A DNA stretch of 64,000 bases from Triops longicaudatus (taxonomy: Eukaryota > Arthropoda > Branchiopoda > Notostraca > Triopsidae): NCBI GenBank assembly GCA_022885665.1, contig JAGQDJ010000619.1:44253-108252 (forward strand), read 5' to 3'. This document shows positions 22,301 to 35,460 of this stretch, one piece after another. Within the stretch, counting starts at the first letter, position 1. Every line of letters starts with the position of its first letter. The notes beneath the pieces are model-generated. The model was not told the origin of the DNA and made no database searches. It worked only from the letters and a program-made list of their open reading frames with translations. Position numbers and translations under genes: made by a program.

Positions 22301-25300
22301 CTCGTTTGCGGGAACTGGACCGGAATGAACTGTTCGAAAAAGCCCGTGGTGAAGTTTTGGACGAAGTTGTCAACTTGAGCCTTGTCTCACCTAAAGATTG
22401 GGAAGAAGTTTTGCTCAAGCGACTATGGGACAAAGTTGCCACGCATGTTTTCGAAAAGATTTATTTACCTGCTGCCCAGACTGACAAATCCGGTAAATTT
22501 ATTTCCTTTTCCGTCCATTTTTAAGTGCGAAAACTGTTTTAGACTCGATACCACCGCAGTGCATTTAAGAGTCATAAAAAATAACTCGCAAGTGTGTCTC
22601 TTTCACCCTATTCTTACGCTACAAAACAGTATCAAATGGCACTTGAGAAAAAGTTTCTGACAAAGGTTGCCTCTTACGTCCGACCTCGTTTTGCCCCCTA
22701 CCCTGATGAAAGAGGCTTAATTTTGAATGCATTATCGACACTCAGTCATATATGAAACGGGTATATAAAGTGTCAAAATCTCTAAAACCACGCTCTTACA
22801 CCATTCTGTTTATACTTCAAATCCGGATATAAGAAACTATGTTTTGAGTGCATTATCAACTGTCAGTCGTACTTGAAACAGGCGTACATGACAGACAAGA
22901 TATCAAAACTTTAAGAACATTTTCTCTTACATCAGAACTTACGTTACTCCTGACCCGGATGTAACAGACTACAATTTGACTGCAGTGTCAACAAGAGCCT
23001 ACACCGGAATAGTCAAACTTGAGAATAGATGTGTAAAGTGCCAACACTCTTATAACACGTTTTCTTACATCCGGGCTCATTGTACTCACGACCCCGTTGT
23101 AAAATACTATATTTTAAGTGCATTCGATCACTCCTGAAACAAGTGTATAAAATTTAAAATCTTAAAACGCTCTCTAGATCCGTTCTCCTTATACAACCGA
23201 CCCCGATGTAAGAAACCACATTCTGTGTGCATTGAAAGCACTCGATTTCATTGAAAGGAGTGCATAATGTGCCAAATCTTATTAAGCCATATACATCGGG
23301 GTCGTACGCTGTAGAACGTACTTTTCCATGGCGTTTGAGATAAATCTCTTATTAAAGTTGTCTGATACATCCGTGTTCTGATCAAACTGAACCCGGATGT
23401 AAGACGCTGTGATTAAATAGCTTTGTTTGATACAGCCGAACCGAATGCTTAAAGCGTCAAGTTCTAGAAATTGGGTTTCTGACATCGGGGTTCTCTTACA
23501 CACGGTTCAAACATTATCGACCGTGGTATTCGCAACATTTCGTCTGAGTAAATTTTCTGTTACACTGGGGCCTGCTTTGTACACTACCCGTGTGTAACCT
23601 AAGCGTTTTGTACGTGTTCAGTCGCAGTTGAACCGTATGTAAGAGACAAGGACAGGTTTAGGCAAAGTAGCGCTTATATCCGCGATTCTTTTTCATAAAA
23701 GTCACGGCTCCTGTGCGAACTTTCTACATCAGTTATTTTTCCTACTGTCTCTTTCATCTGGGCCATACTATTCATTTTCCTATTCCAAATGGCATAATTC
23801 GAATCTTATCTGCCATACATAACAATCCGTAAGAGCCATTTCTTTATGATAAGCTGGTATCGTGACCCTTCTTAGCACAGTTAATATCCTACGACTCTTT
23901 TTCGTATGCTTGAAGCCAGAAATTTGAACCTTGTTTTCATTCAGTCCAATTTTCTTAGCTTTTTTAAAAAAAATAGTTTCAGATGCATTGTTTATGTTTG
24001 TTGATCCAAAATTATAAAGACTATACTAATTTTTTCTGTTTGTTTCTTCCAATTGTAGGTGCGTTCAGGACAACGGTAGATATTCGTTTGAAGCAATGGG
24101 CCGATCAGCAATTGCCACGAAGGAGTGTGGAGGTGGGCTGGGAAGCTTTACAAGAACAATTCATGGGTTTATTAGAACGTGCCAAGCAGCGCAAAGATCA
24201 CGATTCTGTTTTCGATCATCTGAAAAGCACCGTTGTCAACGAAGCCATGAGCCGACATACGTGGGAAGAAAAAGCTGCCGAAGTCTTGCGAGTGATCCAA
24301 CTCAACACACTGGAAGACCGATCGGTGCACGACAAGGCACAATGGGACCAGGCTGTCAAATTCCTGGAATCTTGTCTCCAAGATAAACTCAAAGTGCGTT
24401 CCCTATGACCCTTTGAAATAACAATCCTTTTGTCTTTTCCCCCTCTTAAATAACAATTTTAGAAAACTTCGCACATTTTTAAGCAAGAAGCTAACAGCCT
24501 ATATATGTCCATATATTTTGACAGTTTTGACTTCGTACTCTTAGCTTTCTTGCTTATAAGCAAACTTTACTAAATAAAATTTTTATTAATTGTAGGATAG
24601 CGCTGTATTTTGAACCTACTTGCGTTTAATATATAGTTTGAAATATATTGCTTCCTATTGACTAGATTTTATAATTTATTAAGATAGACTTAGTTTATAC
24701 TAGTTATATTTTACAATTCTGTATAATACGTTGAGTGTGTATTTTGAATTACAATCTTTTTTTTTTTTTCAAGGCCACCGAAGCAACGTTAAGAGATTTG
24801 GTTGGACCGGGTAAACGAGAACAATGGACCAAGTGGGTGTCACCTACGCCAGAACAACGGTTACATAGTACAGTCAAATCGGAGCTGGAAAAAATTTTGT
24901 ACAGCAACTATGTAAGTAATGAACGATGAATATGATTTCTTAGGATAGCAAAGCCAAGTTCTTGTTTTGACACATTACTTGGCAACAGGAGGTTGCCAGT
25001 AAGAGACATTTTTGGCATATTTTTAGTATCCTCGAATTTTCACTGCCAAAAGATAATTGTAGTAGCTAGAAGCTTCCTTTGATCCAGGAAGATTGTGCAT
25101 TGAGCAGTGTTTCTGTCACCTAAATAAAAAGACAGTCACACCCTTGCGCCTCTAAAAAAAATTGGTGTTCAAAGCTATCCAACGAACTTTGACCTATTTC
25201 TCATGTTTTAGCTTAAGGGTTTTTGGAGGGGCGCGTCACGGTGAGAAAAGTCGCGATTTGTGATGAAAAAACTCATGAAAACGCAACGCAAAAACTCCCC

Positions 25301-26592
25301 CTCAAAGTTGAACACATTGTGGACAAACAAGATTAAAGTAGACCAGAAACCGTAGGAAGTGAAAAGAGATTAAAATAATTTTTGTCGCGGTACGAAGCTG
25401 TTCGAAGTTCGAAATTATTCATGTTCGAAACTGTATCTGTTTAGTGTAATTTTGAAAGATTACTTTAAAAATGAAACACTCACACATGCAACCATAGTTA
25501 GTAGTTTATTCGATGCTGCACGGTAGCCTGCAGAACCAAACTTTCTGTTTTCGTTTTGCTCTAAAGTTAGCCGAAGTAGACAAGAGGAACGGAAAAACGC
25601 GCGTTGTGTTCAAAATAGCGGAGCGTCCACACTGAATTGTGATGAAGCTTATAAAGATTAGAAAACTAGACTATGAAAATTCATTTTAATTTGTTGTATT
25701 TGATTAGGAACACGCAGCGACTTTAGCACAGGAAGAAGTCACAGCCACCCGGCGCAATTTGCACGTACGCTACGGTTTGGAAGTGGAAGACGATTTAATT
25801 AAGAGCACGTGGCATCCCTTGTACCGTCGTCATTTCTTACGAAGGAGTTTAACCAAAGCAATCGACTGTCGTAAAGGGTATTGGATGTATCACCAAGGCG
25901 TAGATAGCGAGGTAACGCTGCTCCGTTTCTCCTAATTTTCTGGTTTCCTCGGTTTTCATACTCTTCATGGTAAACAGTGCATTTTAATGTGCTCAAAAAT
26001 TTAACTTCGTTTATTTGACTTTTTTCTTTATTTACTTAATATTCATTTACGTGATTTTTTACTTAGCCTTTTTATTCACGTTTCTCTTGTTCAGTATTTT
26101 TTGTTATTGTATTTCTAGACATTATTAATTATTTAAACTTAGCGATAAAAAGATTTGTTTCTTGAAATTTAGGTGGACTGCAATGATGTGGTGATGTTTT
26201 GGCGAATCCAGCAAATGTTGAAAGTGACGGCAAATGCTTTAAGACAGCAAATAATGAACAGAGAAGGTTAGTATTACTTTCTGCTTGACTCCCCATATTT
26301 CATATTCTCACTTTCTATGTTCATCAAAATTTTATTTTTACTCTTTGCAGCAAGACGTTTAGAGAAGGAAATTAAGGAAATTTTGGAGGAGTATAGTCAG
26401 GAATCGGACAAAAAGCGACAGCTGTTAACGGGACGACGCGTGGAATTAGCTGAGGAATTGAGTAAGAGCCCTTTTAGTTTCGGAATGGTGGTTTATTGAG
26501 AAACATATTTTTCTGGGAATTTAGAGCGCGTGCGGCAAATTCAGGAAAAATTGGAAGAGTTCATTCAAGCCCTAAACGCGGAGAAACCCTAG
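19357..26592 (+). CDS. OPA1: OPA1-type mitochondrial dynamin GTPase
   Basis: Eighteen coding exons give 899 aa: 19357-19446, 19509-19653, 19719-19820, 20035-20133, 20186-20343, 20535-20698, 20789-20927, 21040-21165, 21277-21412, 21475-21569, 21643-21788, 22143-22492, 24059-24393, 24774-24911, 25708-25911, 26173-26266, 26351-26461 and 26525-26592. OPA1 fuses inner mitochondrial membranes and keeps cristae in shape. Visible in order: an Arg/Lys-rich start, a Gly-rich membrane segment (15-28, YLLLGGAVGGGYTL), a heptad-rich coiled coil (about 146-198), then the GTPase with G1 GDQSSGKT (232-239), G3 DLPG (335-338) and G4 TKVD (404-407). The stalk and C-terminal coiled coil follow, ending in EFIQALNAEKP. 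The start lacks the family's long presequence, and an in-frame TAG precedes the ATG in the same exon, so the 5' end is the least certain part. Exons 3 and 4 are in-frame cassettes. A poly(A) candidate ATTAAA lies at 26848-26853. Confidence 0.95.
22640..23660. repeat. Irregular tandem array of MITE-like units in OPA1 intron
   Basis: The 1566-bp intron 22493-24058 contains at least five related units. A shared core, TGCATT followed by a CACTC or TCAGTC stretch and then GAAACRGGTGTATAAAGTG-like sequence, recurs at 22729, 22850, 22982, 23120 and 23229, a spacing of 109-138 bp. Each core is flanked by CCGGATGTAAGARAC on one side and its reverse complement (TCTTACATCCGG) on the other. Units therefore look like small inverted-repeat elements set head to tail. 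Copies are diverged and no frame is conserved. The array stays inside the intron and does not touch the splice sites. Confidence 0.65.
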
Positions 26593-27882
26593 ATTGTGAC
26601 GATCATTTTAGGCTGCCTGAGTTATTTCCATCGCGCAAGGCTGTGTACACGTGCGTGTTGCTTTCTTCCGTTAATAGAAAGGGAAGTCTCTTAAGTAAAG
26701 AGAGGGATCAGCGTTCCGTGAATCCATCTCGAAGTCTGGTAGGGATCAAGCGGTGAAGAAAAGCCGGCAAGATAAGAAAAGCACTCGAGTCATATAGTTG
26801 TGAAGGCAACTTTGAAGCGTTTTTGCCCTCATTGTAAATTAAATGGCATTAAATAATACCGAAAACAATAGTTGTCCTTTGTTGTTCGTACGATATGAAT
26901 GATTCTGACTTTTAGGTTAAGTCTTGGAGCGACGGTCAAGTCCTACAAATCGCTTTTGGGGTCCTTTCAAGCATGAACGATTTTTTGCGAACATTACACT
27001 TAGCAAACATATTTTATCTTTGCAGAATTTTCAACGTATACATGAAAACCACTTAGTTCTTGCATGAAAAAACTTAATGAAGGTTAACGTGGTTACATGG
27101 GTAAACCGTGGACACACAAGCCGTAGCTTGAAGTTTTGTTGGCAGTTCATAACACAAATATCGAGCCACGCAAAACAAATTTGGAGTGGAAATATCTGTA
27201 ATTAATGTTCCTAAGTACCACGAAAATCTCTGAATACCTCTGAACCCCACGACGAACATTTTTGTATATGATGCTTAAATAAGCTTTTCAAAAATTCTGT
27301 GACACGCTTGTCGCCGTCTTGCTTTATAGATTTTAACTTACCTTCGTTTAGACATGTATATCTTAGCTTCTTAAATGTGAAAGAAAGACACGTCGAATAC
27401 ATACTTGTTTCTTAATTGTCGTCTTGTCCATGGATATATTTATTCATTCGTGTACTATCCTGCAAGAAATGCAAACGAGATATTTCTTGTGGTGTCTTGC
27501 ATATTTTATCGAAATGCATCTAACCTGCCTGCACGCACCTGAATATTGCACTGTACTGCAAGTTTTTCTTCTTACAATACGTTTAACAAAACTAGTATAC
27601 TGTTGCGAGGTCTGTATTATGCATCTTCTTCCGTTATCTTTTACTTTTGTTTTGAACCTTTTCTGCAGATTGTAGGACCCGGCAGGGCGCAAAGGTTTTC
27701 TTCCATTAGACATAAACGGACTGACAAATTTAAAAAAGGCTATATAGAAATTCACAGTAAAGTAATTTTTTTACGGCATTGCGTATTTCAAGGAAATCAC
27801 ATCTGGGTTTGACCTCTTTCTCTTTTATTTCTTTCATGCTCTCTCCCCCCCGATTTACAGAAAGGTGAACATCAATATGTGC
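26593..27882. other. 3' region between convergent OPA1 and PSME3
   Basis: This spacer holds the OPA1 3'UTR (ATTAAA at 26848-26853, with a GT-rich stretch just after) and the short PSME3 3'UTR with a minus-strand AATAAA at 27824-27829, about 55 nt past that stop. Between them I see no gene. Overlapping frames of about 60-100 codons on both strands around 27.4-27.8 kb have no recognisable domain. Confidence 0.5.
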
Positions 27883-29925
27883 TCAGTAGAGATTATCCAC
27901 ATTTGAAGATCGGGGCTTCTTGATCTTATCAATGTTTTTGGTGATAATGTCATGAAGAGTTGAATAATGATTCCGGATCTCGCACAACACCAGTCTTAGA
28001 GAAACGTACTCCTTCTCGTCCAATTCTTGCACTGTTTCTCTGTAGTCTTCCACGTGCGGGTATTTGGACACCTTAGAAGAAAAATCCAAAGAATCAAGCA
28101 ATTGAAGTTCATTCTGACGAATCAACTCATTTTTTTTATAATTTCTCCAAATATTTCTGACAAATTATTCCTGAAATTAATGTCCTTAAAACACGAAAAT
28201 GGTCAAATGAGTTTCGTTTATTTATTTTTAAATTTTAATTTTACCTTAGAAACAATTTTTCCCCGGGTCATAAAATACCGCGAAATTTGGTCAAAGAATG
28301 CAGCTGCTTCGGATTCCACTGTCCGGATTTCCGAGAGAGTATCTTCTTGGATAGAAACACCAAAATTGTTGCCATCTTCGATTTTGGGAATCAAAAACGC
28401 GATCCACATTTTCAACTAGTACGCCAGAAAAAATTCAAAACATTAAAAAATAACCGAATAAGTTTAACACCGTCAACTGGGTTATTCTGTCCGACAAGGT
28501 GCAGATATGTCATTTATTTGTCTATTTCAGCTAATTTTCAAGTAAAAAGCAACAACGAAGTTCCTATTAAGAAAAAAAATCGCGCAACATAGATTAAGTT
28601 ACTGCATTTTTTCTTGCGCGTTTGCATGTGTGAGAATTTTATGTTTAAAAATACGCGTTTAGGGTTAACCCGCGCCGCTAAAGCTTTGAACGCGAACAAG
28701 AAACTGTGCGTCAAAATTTAAAAAATAAAATTCTAGCCAGTAAATTTCTTTTCAACAATTTTAACGTTGGCCAACTGATTACGCTTGACCATTTTCGTTA
28801 AAGAACATGACGCAAGTTAGTTGGTGAAAATGGAAATGTGCCAAAAATGTCTCGTACTTTTAGATTCTTGTTGCCAGGAAATGTGTTAAAAGCTTAGCCT
28901 AGTTTTGGTATCCTAAGAAAGCCTATACACCGCGGAATCCAAAGACACCTAGAATACACGCTGCGTATTTAACGAATTGTAGATAGCTTAATGTTATGTA
29001 TGTTTACTATGCATAAATGTTCGACGTTATCCCGTGTGTTCAGAATAACCCCATTTGTCGGTAACGAAGCAGTTCGCGAAGGCTCGCAAAAGACTCACGA
29101 CATTAGCGTGTTCAACCAGCTGCCAGATAAAAGGCTTGGCGATTTTAATCATTTGCTTTATCCGGGAATTGCAGGGTACTGACCCACTGGCTAACGCCAA
29201 CACTTTAGATCCACTGGCCTCAATTTCAGGTTCTGATTTCCGTTTCTTTTTCTGGGGTTCAGAATCATCGTGACTTTAAAATAAAATAAAAAAAAACATT
29301 AATGACTAAAGAGTTTTAGAAAAATTAATGCGTAAGCTGATTTGCCTTCTTGAAAAATATTTTCTTTTCAGCGAAGTGCCAGCTGTCTGTATCCTTCGTG
29401 TATTGTATGTTCATTCATAGTACTTACCTGTTCAAGAGAATCGGTTCTGGAATGGGAACTTTGATTTCTTCCCTGATTTCGCTCAGATCTTGGATGGTGA
29501 AGAGCGGCGTGGCCAAAAGTTCATTGAGTTCAAGTATTTTGGCCGGGAAAATTTTATGGACAATGTCATCCGCCTGCCGAAAAAATTAAAAAAAAAAAAA
29601 CACGCAAGGGCAGTTCCTGAATACCAAACACTTATATCCCCGTTCACATCGAACTTAACTAATCATTTTTTTTTTACTTTTTTACCTCCCGTAAGGCTCG
29701 CAAAAGAAGGAAGTATCATACTCTCAGCTTCTTTTATGAGTTTACGAGTTGACACGAGTGAAACTTTTTAAATACGTTAGGTACATTTAGGACAACCAAC
29801 CTGTTTCTTCACGCGTTCCTTGTACTCGTCGACCTAAACGATAAAGAGGAAAAGGGATTAGTAAGTTTTTGGACAGTAAAATGTGGCCAGAAGGTACTTA
29901 CTTGTTTTACGACTTCATCAGACAT
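27883..29925 (-). CDS. PSME3: Proteasome activator subunit 3 (PA28-gamma)
   Basis: Six coding exons (29925-29902, 29833-29801, 29573-29428, 29273-29099, 28415-28245 and 28071-27883) give 245 aa, close to the 254 aa of vertebrate PSME3. PA28-gamma forms a ring that caps the 20S proteasome in the nucleus and promotes ubiquitin-independent degradation. The N-terminal helix matches the family (ADDIVHKIFPAKILELN). A basic cluster QKKKRK (75-80) in the variable linker should be the nuclear signal. The activation-loop segment KIEDGNNFGVSIQ is intact, and the C-terminus PRSSNVDNLY keeps the terminal Tyr that docks into the 20S ring. The second exon is only 33 nt. One extra residue (a Leu) appears at the junction of exons 4 and 5 relative to vertebrates, so that border could be off by a codon. 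A possible 5'UTR acceptor lies at 30043-30044. Confidence 0.95.
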
Positions 29926-32900
29926 CGTCAAAAATGAATTATAGATGGATGGTTTTCGAAAAAAGGACGTTAGAAAAATACGAAGCCGGCTTCAAAGTTA
30001 CGCGGCTTAGAAATGCACATCAGACAAGAGAATCAACAGAACCTAGAAAGAAATAGAGAAGGATTAAAACATGATTAATTAAATGATGAGAAATGCATTA
30101 AAATTTTGATGACAACAAAGATTAATACTTGTAAAGCTTTGGGAAATGCTGCACGTTAAAACTTAAAGCACAACGTTACGAGATCGCTATTCACACAAAC
30201 AACACAAGTATTTTGAGGAGGAAAACTCTCGAAAGCAAATCTATTAACACGTGGTTGGCTATAAACGCTAGGGGCGCCACGTTGCGGTTACTTATTCTTC
30301 ATTCCAGCTAAAATTATACAATTCTTTTTCATAAAATACCAAGAAAATTAAAAACGATTAAATCTGTGCAATGCTAACCATTAATTCACTTGTGAAAATT
30401 AACGTCTGTACTTAACCTAAAATTTACGACTAGCGAGAAAGAATTTTTTGAAGAAAGGCAGAAAAGACTCGAGTCAGTTGTATTAACTGGAAACGATTGT
30501 AACAAAAATTCTAACTTATGAACCACAGAAAACTTGAATTTTGTAGAAAATTTCGGTAAGAATAAGTAATATAAGCTAATAGTGAAGAAGAAATTATGCA
30601 AATAAAATATGCAATGTGCAAGGTATTAATTCAAATTTGATTTAGATCCTTTTGTCATGAGAGATTCGTTCTGTTATGAGCCCTGTCGTGTGACTCTACT
30701 AAGTGCATATTCCAACAAACATAGCCGCCGTAACATGGTGCGGTAGACGAATTTTAGCCTAACGAATTCCAGGCATAGGTTTACCTATTTTGAAAAGCAA
30801 ACTATATTTTTAAAACCATAAAAATAAATAAATATTTCCCACACAAGGCGATTTGCAATGCACAAGGAGATGGTTAAAGTTTTTTCCACACACACGCAAC
30901 GAAAACCGTCACTCGTCATGACTATATCATAATCGTTAAGTTATTTAATGCTAGTTTTATAGGAACTTTTGAAATGTTTCAATATCCAGCAAGACATAAA
31001 AATTAGCTAGTTTAGAACATCGCTCTAAATATGAACAATCTTGAAAATCGTGGGAAATGAATAGGAGCATAGCTTTTATTTAAGCTGCTCAGCAGATTTC
31101 AATGCCAATGTGGCAATATCTTAACTTCTTATTTCTTAGCTCAAAGCTATAGCCTACGTGTTAAACCTGATGCACGCACCATTACATTATGCCATCAGAC
31201 AGGTTTAATTATTTACTTATCATGTTTGCATTTTTGTTAATTCTTGCTTCTTTGGATATTCTCTCAAAGGGGTGAAGAGTCAAAGTCTAGACTGCAACCG
31301 TGAATTAGAGTCTTTATACAGGAGGGACAGGACAGTTGATACGTCGGGCAAATCGTAAAAAATCATAATGAAAAATCTTATGTTGTCTTAATCAGACAAT
31401 AAATGAATAAGACGAAGTCTACATGTGAAAATTTCTTCTATAGAGAGTAAAATGTAAGCGAAAATATTAATAAAAAATAATTCACTGCATTTTTTTACAA
31501 ATGGGTCCTGTTAATTTCGGTGTACTGCTCGAGCGGTATAGGCTTGTTGTAATTTGGAATCTGATATAGTTTGATTTTCGTAAGAAACAGCATAAACTAA
31601 TTCAAGGAATAGCGTGTATTAAAAGCGAAAATTAATTTTTTCACTTTTTTTGGCTTGAGTAAAATCTTGGCGAGGCAGCGCTGCAAGCTATTGACAATAG
31701 CGTCCCGCACTCGCAAGCAAGGGCATCTCCCCTCTTGAAAGCATACGGGTCGGCTTGCCTCTCAAGGAAGTATCCCCGAATCGCACTCTTCGTTCAACCG
31801 GCTTGGGTCCACTCACCTATTCGCTATGCACAATTCTAGAACATTGGCTTTATCGGATCTACGGGGACGCCTATGTTTAGTAAGTTGTGTCTTGTGAAGT
31901 CTGAAGTGCTCCACCCTGTATGCAGACTCTTGTGTACGTTTCTTCCTTAAATTTCTAAAGTATACAGAAACCAGTAAAAGTCGTTTGCATCCTGCAATTC
32001 CCAGCCTTCCATTTCACCCTTTTATAAAGCTCATAAGTGTTTCCACCCTTATGTTGACGTCTACGGTGTGGTGTTGATTTTAGGTAAGCCAACTTTTCCT
32101 GCTCTTAGCTACCCAAAACCCCGCTTGGGGTTTTTCACCCTTCTCTTCTTCATATCGTAACTCTTTACTAAAATTCTAGCCTGTGTCTGGTGGAATTAAT
32201 TCAATTTTGAAAGGTTCCAAGTGCATACTTCTCATTTCTTTAGACCAGTATTTAAAACACTGTGAGTGCTCGTTATTTTCCTTATTGTGATGGGTGTGGT
32301 AGCTCTCTTTCATGGCTCAGCCCATTTTGCATGGCAAGTTCGGTTCAGCTCGTGGAGTTTAACCACTCAGCTCGGATTATATTCACCGTAGTCCCTGCCT
32401 CCTCTCGTTATGCCACGAATGAGTAATGAAAATTCGTACAAACAAAGGAGTTAGCGCCATTTTAACCGTTTTCATCCCTTTTAAAGTTAAATTCACGTGA
32501 TTTATTCATTTTAACTATGTATTTTCTATTTAAAGGTCCATCAGATTACAGTTATTAATGTTGTGATGTGTATAAATATTAATTTAATTCAGGAAAATTA
32601 TCAATAATTGTATGTTTAATAGAGCGGGTTACTGGAGTCTAAGACGTTGATAGCCTATCCGTTTTTACACTGTCAGTTTGACCAGTCTAGCATCAAGATC
32701 AGGCTGGAGCATCGTAAGGGAAAATTCCCTAATATTCTCATTTAAATACGTTTAGCCCGCAAAAAGTTCAATTTTTGGCATTCAAGGCTTATTTTTTCTT
32801 TAATTTTATCGATACTTCTGACATCTGTTGCGAATTAAATTCACGATACTTTAAGCTTATCCAGGAAAGTTTCAAAGATGCTCGGCTTTGAAAAACGTTC

Positions 32901-33360
32901 GATTTCGCAGGAATCAACGCTTGGCGTCTGTATCCATTCTGTCATGTTCTTCTCATTATTTAGACAGCCTGATTAGTATAATAAGCTATTTAAATAGAGT
33001 TAGTTCCATTTAAGGCTCAATATTCGCATATTTTCGCTTAGCGCCGTAACTACTGCCAGTTGCTGTTCGGATATGGGCATTAAAAACTGGCACGGATGGT
33101 AGGCTGTAAGCCGTCTAAGCGGTATCAGATTTTTATGAGTAGTAAGAATGGTATACCATAGGTAAGGTATAAAAGTCATGTCAAGTTTTAAAATTACTTT
33201 TGTAGGTTTGATTTGACAGCCGTAGGTATTCCGTTTAATGTTTTTAGTGGACGTGTGTGGACAGTCAAAATGTTAATAAGTTCATCTAGAAAAATGTCTA
33301 GCTACATACATGGCTACAATGAGCTCCGGTTAAAACAAAAAATTGGAATTCAACACGTGC

Positions 33361-33732
33361 TACACAGTAGAGTCTCGTTACAACTAACCCTTTCGCAGTA
33401 GAATCTCGTAACGAAATCTTTTGCAGGATAATATCGTTATAAAGAACCTTCTGTAACGAATTGTGGGCTATAGTCTACGATATGCGAGACCCAGTTATGT
33501 ATATATAAGGAAGCGACTGAAAACGAACTTTGGATGCATCACACAGATTTTCTGCTCCCGGGAGGTTCGTTATAACGGGTTTCTACTTTATAATGAGTTG
33601 TCGACTATAGTACACGTGTGTTTAGGCCACCAGTATTGTAACTGTAAAGAAAAAGCTTCTGACACAACGAATTTTATTATTTAGAACTTTGTCTGCTTAG
33701 AAGACTTGTTGCAACGAATTTCGACTGTACCT
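33361..33732. mobile_element. Pogo/Tigger-like MITE, about 370 bp
   Basis: The left end reads CAGTAGAGTCTCGTTACAAC (from about 33365). The right end is an inverted, diverged match: TTGCAACGAATTTCGACTGTA, ending near 33730. Inside are further partial copies of the same motif (around 33395, 33430 and 33565), so the element is either internally repetitive or a nest of insertions. No transposase frame is present. Confidence 0.5.
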
Positions 33733-34979
33733 GAAAGTAGTGGACGGCTAATTTGTGGCAAATGAGTTTATATGTGCGCGCGCTATACTATTGGAGCTTA
33801 TTTAAGGATCATGTCAAGATATGTTCGGCATGGTGTTCATAGATATTCAGAGACTTTCATGGTACTTACGAACGTGGTGTCGCAGTTTGTCGCATAAGTT
33901 ATTTTCATTTGTGACTTGCATGCTAGCCGTGAATTAAGGTACTCTACAGTGTATTTGTCTAGGAATAAGGGGACGCCAACTCGCAGGAGGGAGATTTCGA
34001 ATGTCATCGAGACATGAAACCCAGCGCTAACAATGAATCGAGGGACTTTTAAGCTGCACTTTCACTGTCGACTTTTGCTGGACTGATTTTGACGTGCTTT
34101 TAAATCATGGAGTTTTAGACGCATTCCAACAACCATGGCTAATGTGCCAGTGCAGCAGAAATATACTTAAAAGTGTACCTTAATTCATTGCTGCTCTTGA
34201 TTTAAAATAGTCGACAGCGTAGTTAAAAACGTTGACGTTCCACTGCGAAGTGCAAATATAACCGGAGTTCATCGTTAGCAACGGAGTTGACGATCTGTGT
34301 TATGAAGTCAGCCGAGTGTTTATTGATTCTGATGCTAAACTAGTCCATTTTGCACATCGTAGGGTATGCGTGAAGAGAATTCTACGGTTGGTGTATGCAA
34401 GAGTCACCAATTCAGCTCAGTTTTGCTCTTTGGGCACGCTAGCGTTGTTGACTGATCATTAGCAAACCCTAACCCCGTACAGCACCTGTTAAGAAAAAAA
34501 TAAAATGGAACATTTAAAAGATTAGAAAGCATTACAGCTCGAAATATACTTAATGACATTAAAAATTTCCATTGCAAATGTTCGTGCTGCAGCAACTATC
34601 CATCATATCTTTCCTATGGTGCTGCCTCTGGTTAGGGTTTGATTTGCAATCAATGCAATTTATTTACACGAAAGCTTGGTATGCAGTATTGTTCTGATAA
34701 GGAAAGATAATAGACTTTGTTATAGAGTAAAACGTAGTTATAACGAAGATTCAAAAGGAAAGGAATTTGTTCGCTTTAGCCAACATTCGTAATAACGATA
34801 TTGGAATACGTGTTTTGCGTTTCGCTGGGAACCGTGGACTTCGTTCACAGTAGCCGATAATTGTTATAACCAGCGTTCGGTAAACCAATTTCACTGTTTT
34901 TTTGACACTCACTTTAACGTACCTTTGCACGTTAACTGAAGTCCGCTTATTTGAATAGGCTGGAGACCAGGCATATAAC

Positions 34980-35152
34980 ACTACAATAGAATCTCGTTAT
35001 AACGAACCTACTGGTAACGGATAGGAGAAATTTTCGGTATATTCGAAGTTCGCCTATGTCAGTTTTTTGGATCTTCATACCTTGGGGCCACAAATCCTTC
35101 TATAGCCAAAAATTCTTTATATAAGAGCTCGTTTTAACGAGATTCGAGTGTA
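34980..35152. mobile_element. Short pogo/Tigger-like MITE, about 170 bp
   Basis: The left end TAGAATCTCGTTATAACGAA (about 34985) and the right end CGTTTTAACGAGATTCGAGT (about 35130-35149) are inverted matches, both close to TA dinucleotides as expected for Tc1/mariner-type insertion. The core is non-coding. It is one of the clearer copies in the window. Confidence 0.6.
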
Positions 35153-35460
35153 TGTTCTCGAAAGTGAAGTATAGCGTTAACCGAAGTCTCCTAACATTGC
35201 ATTATAAATAACTGGATGATTATATCAGTATAATCCTGCTGGATTATATGCTTAACCGACAGTGGATTAAATAACTCCTCAATAATTCTTATGTATTCCA
35301 CATAATCGGTACCATTTAACCACCACATTCGTTTCATTGAGAGACGTTTATGATCAGATTGCGTTCCAATTATCCGAAATCCCCTAAGTGAACCATCCTG
35401 TATGGGAAATTCCGCTGTATTCGAAAAAAGCTTCAGACCTTCTCTCTCGTAATCAGTGGA

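Noticed and set aside
27424..27812. Overlapping frames of 83-103 codons on both strands
   Set aside because: They lie in the 3' spacer between convergent OPA1 and PSME3, with no domain and AT-rich random-looking composition.
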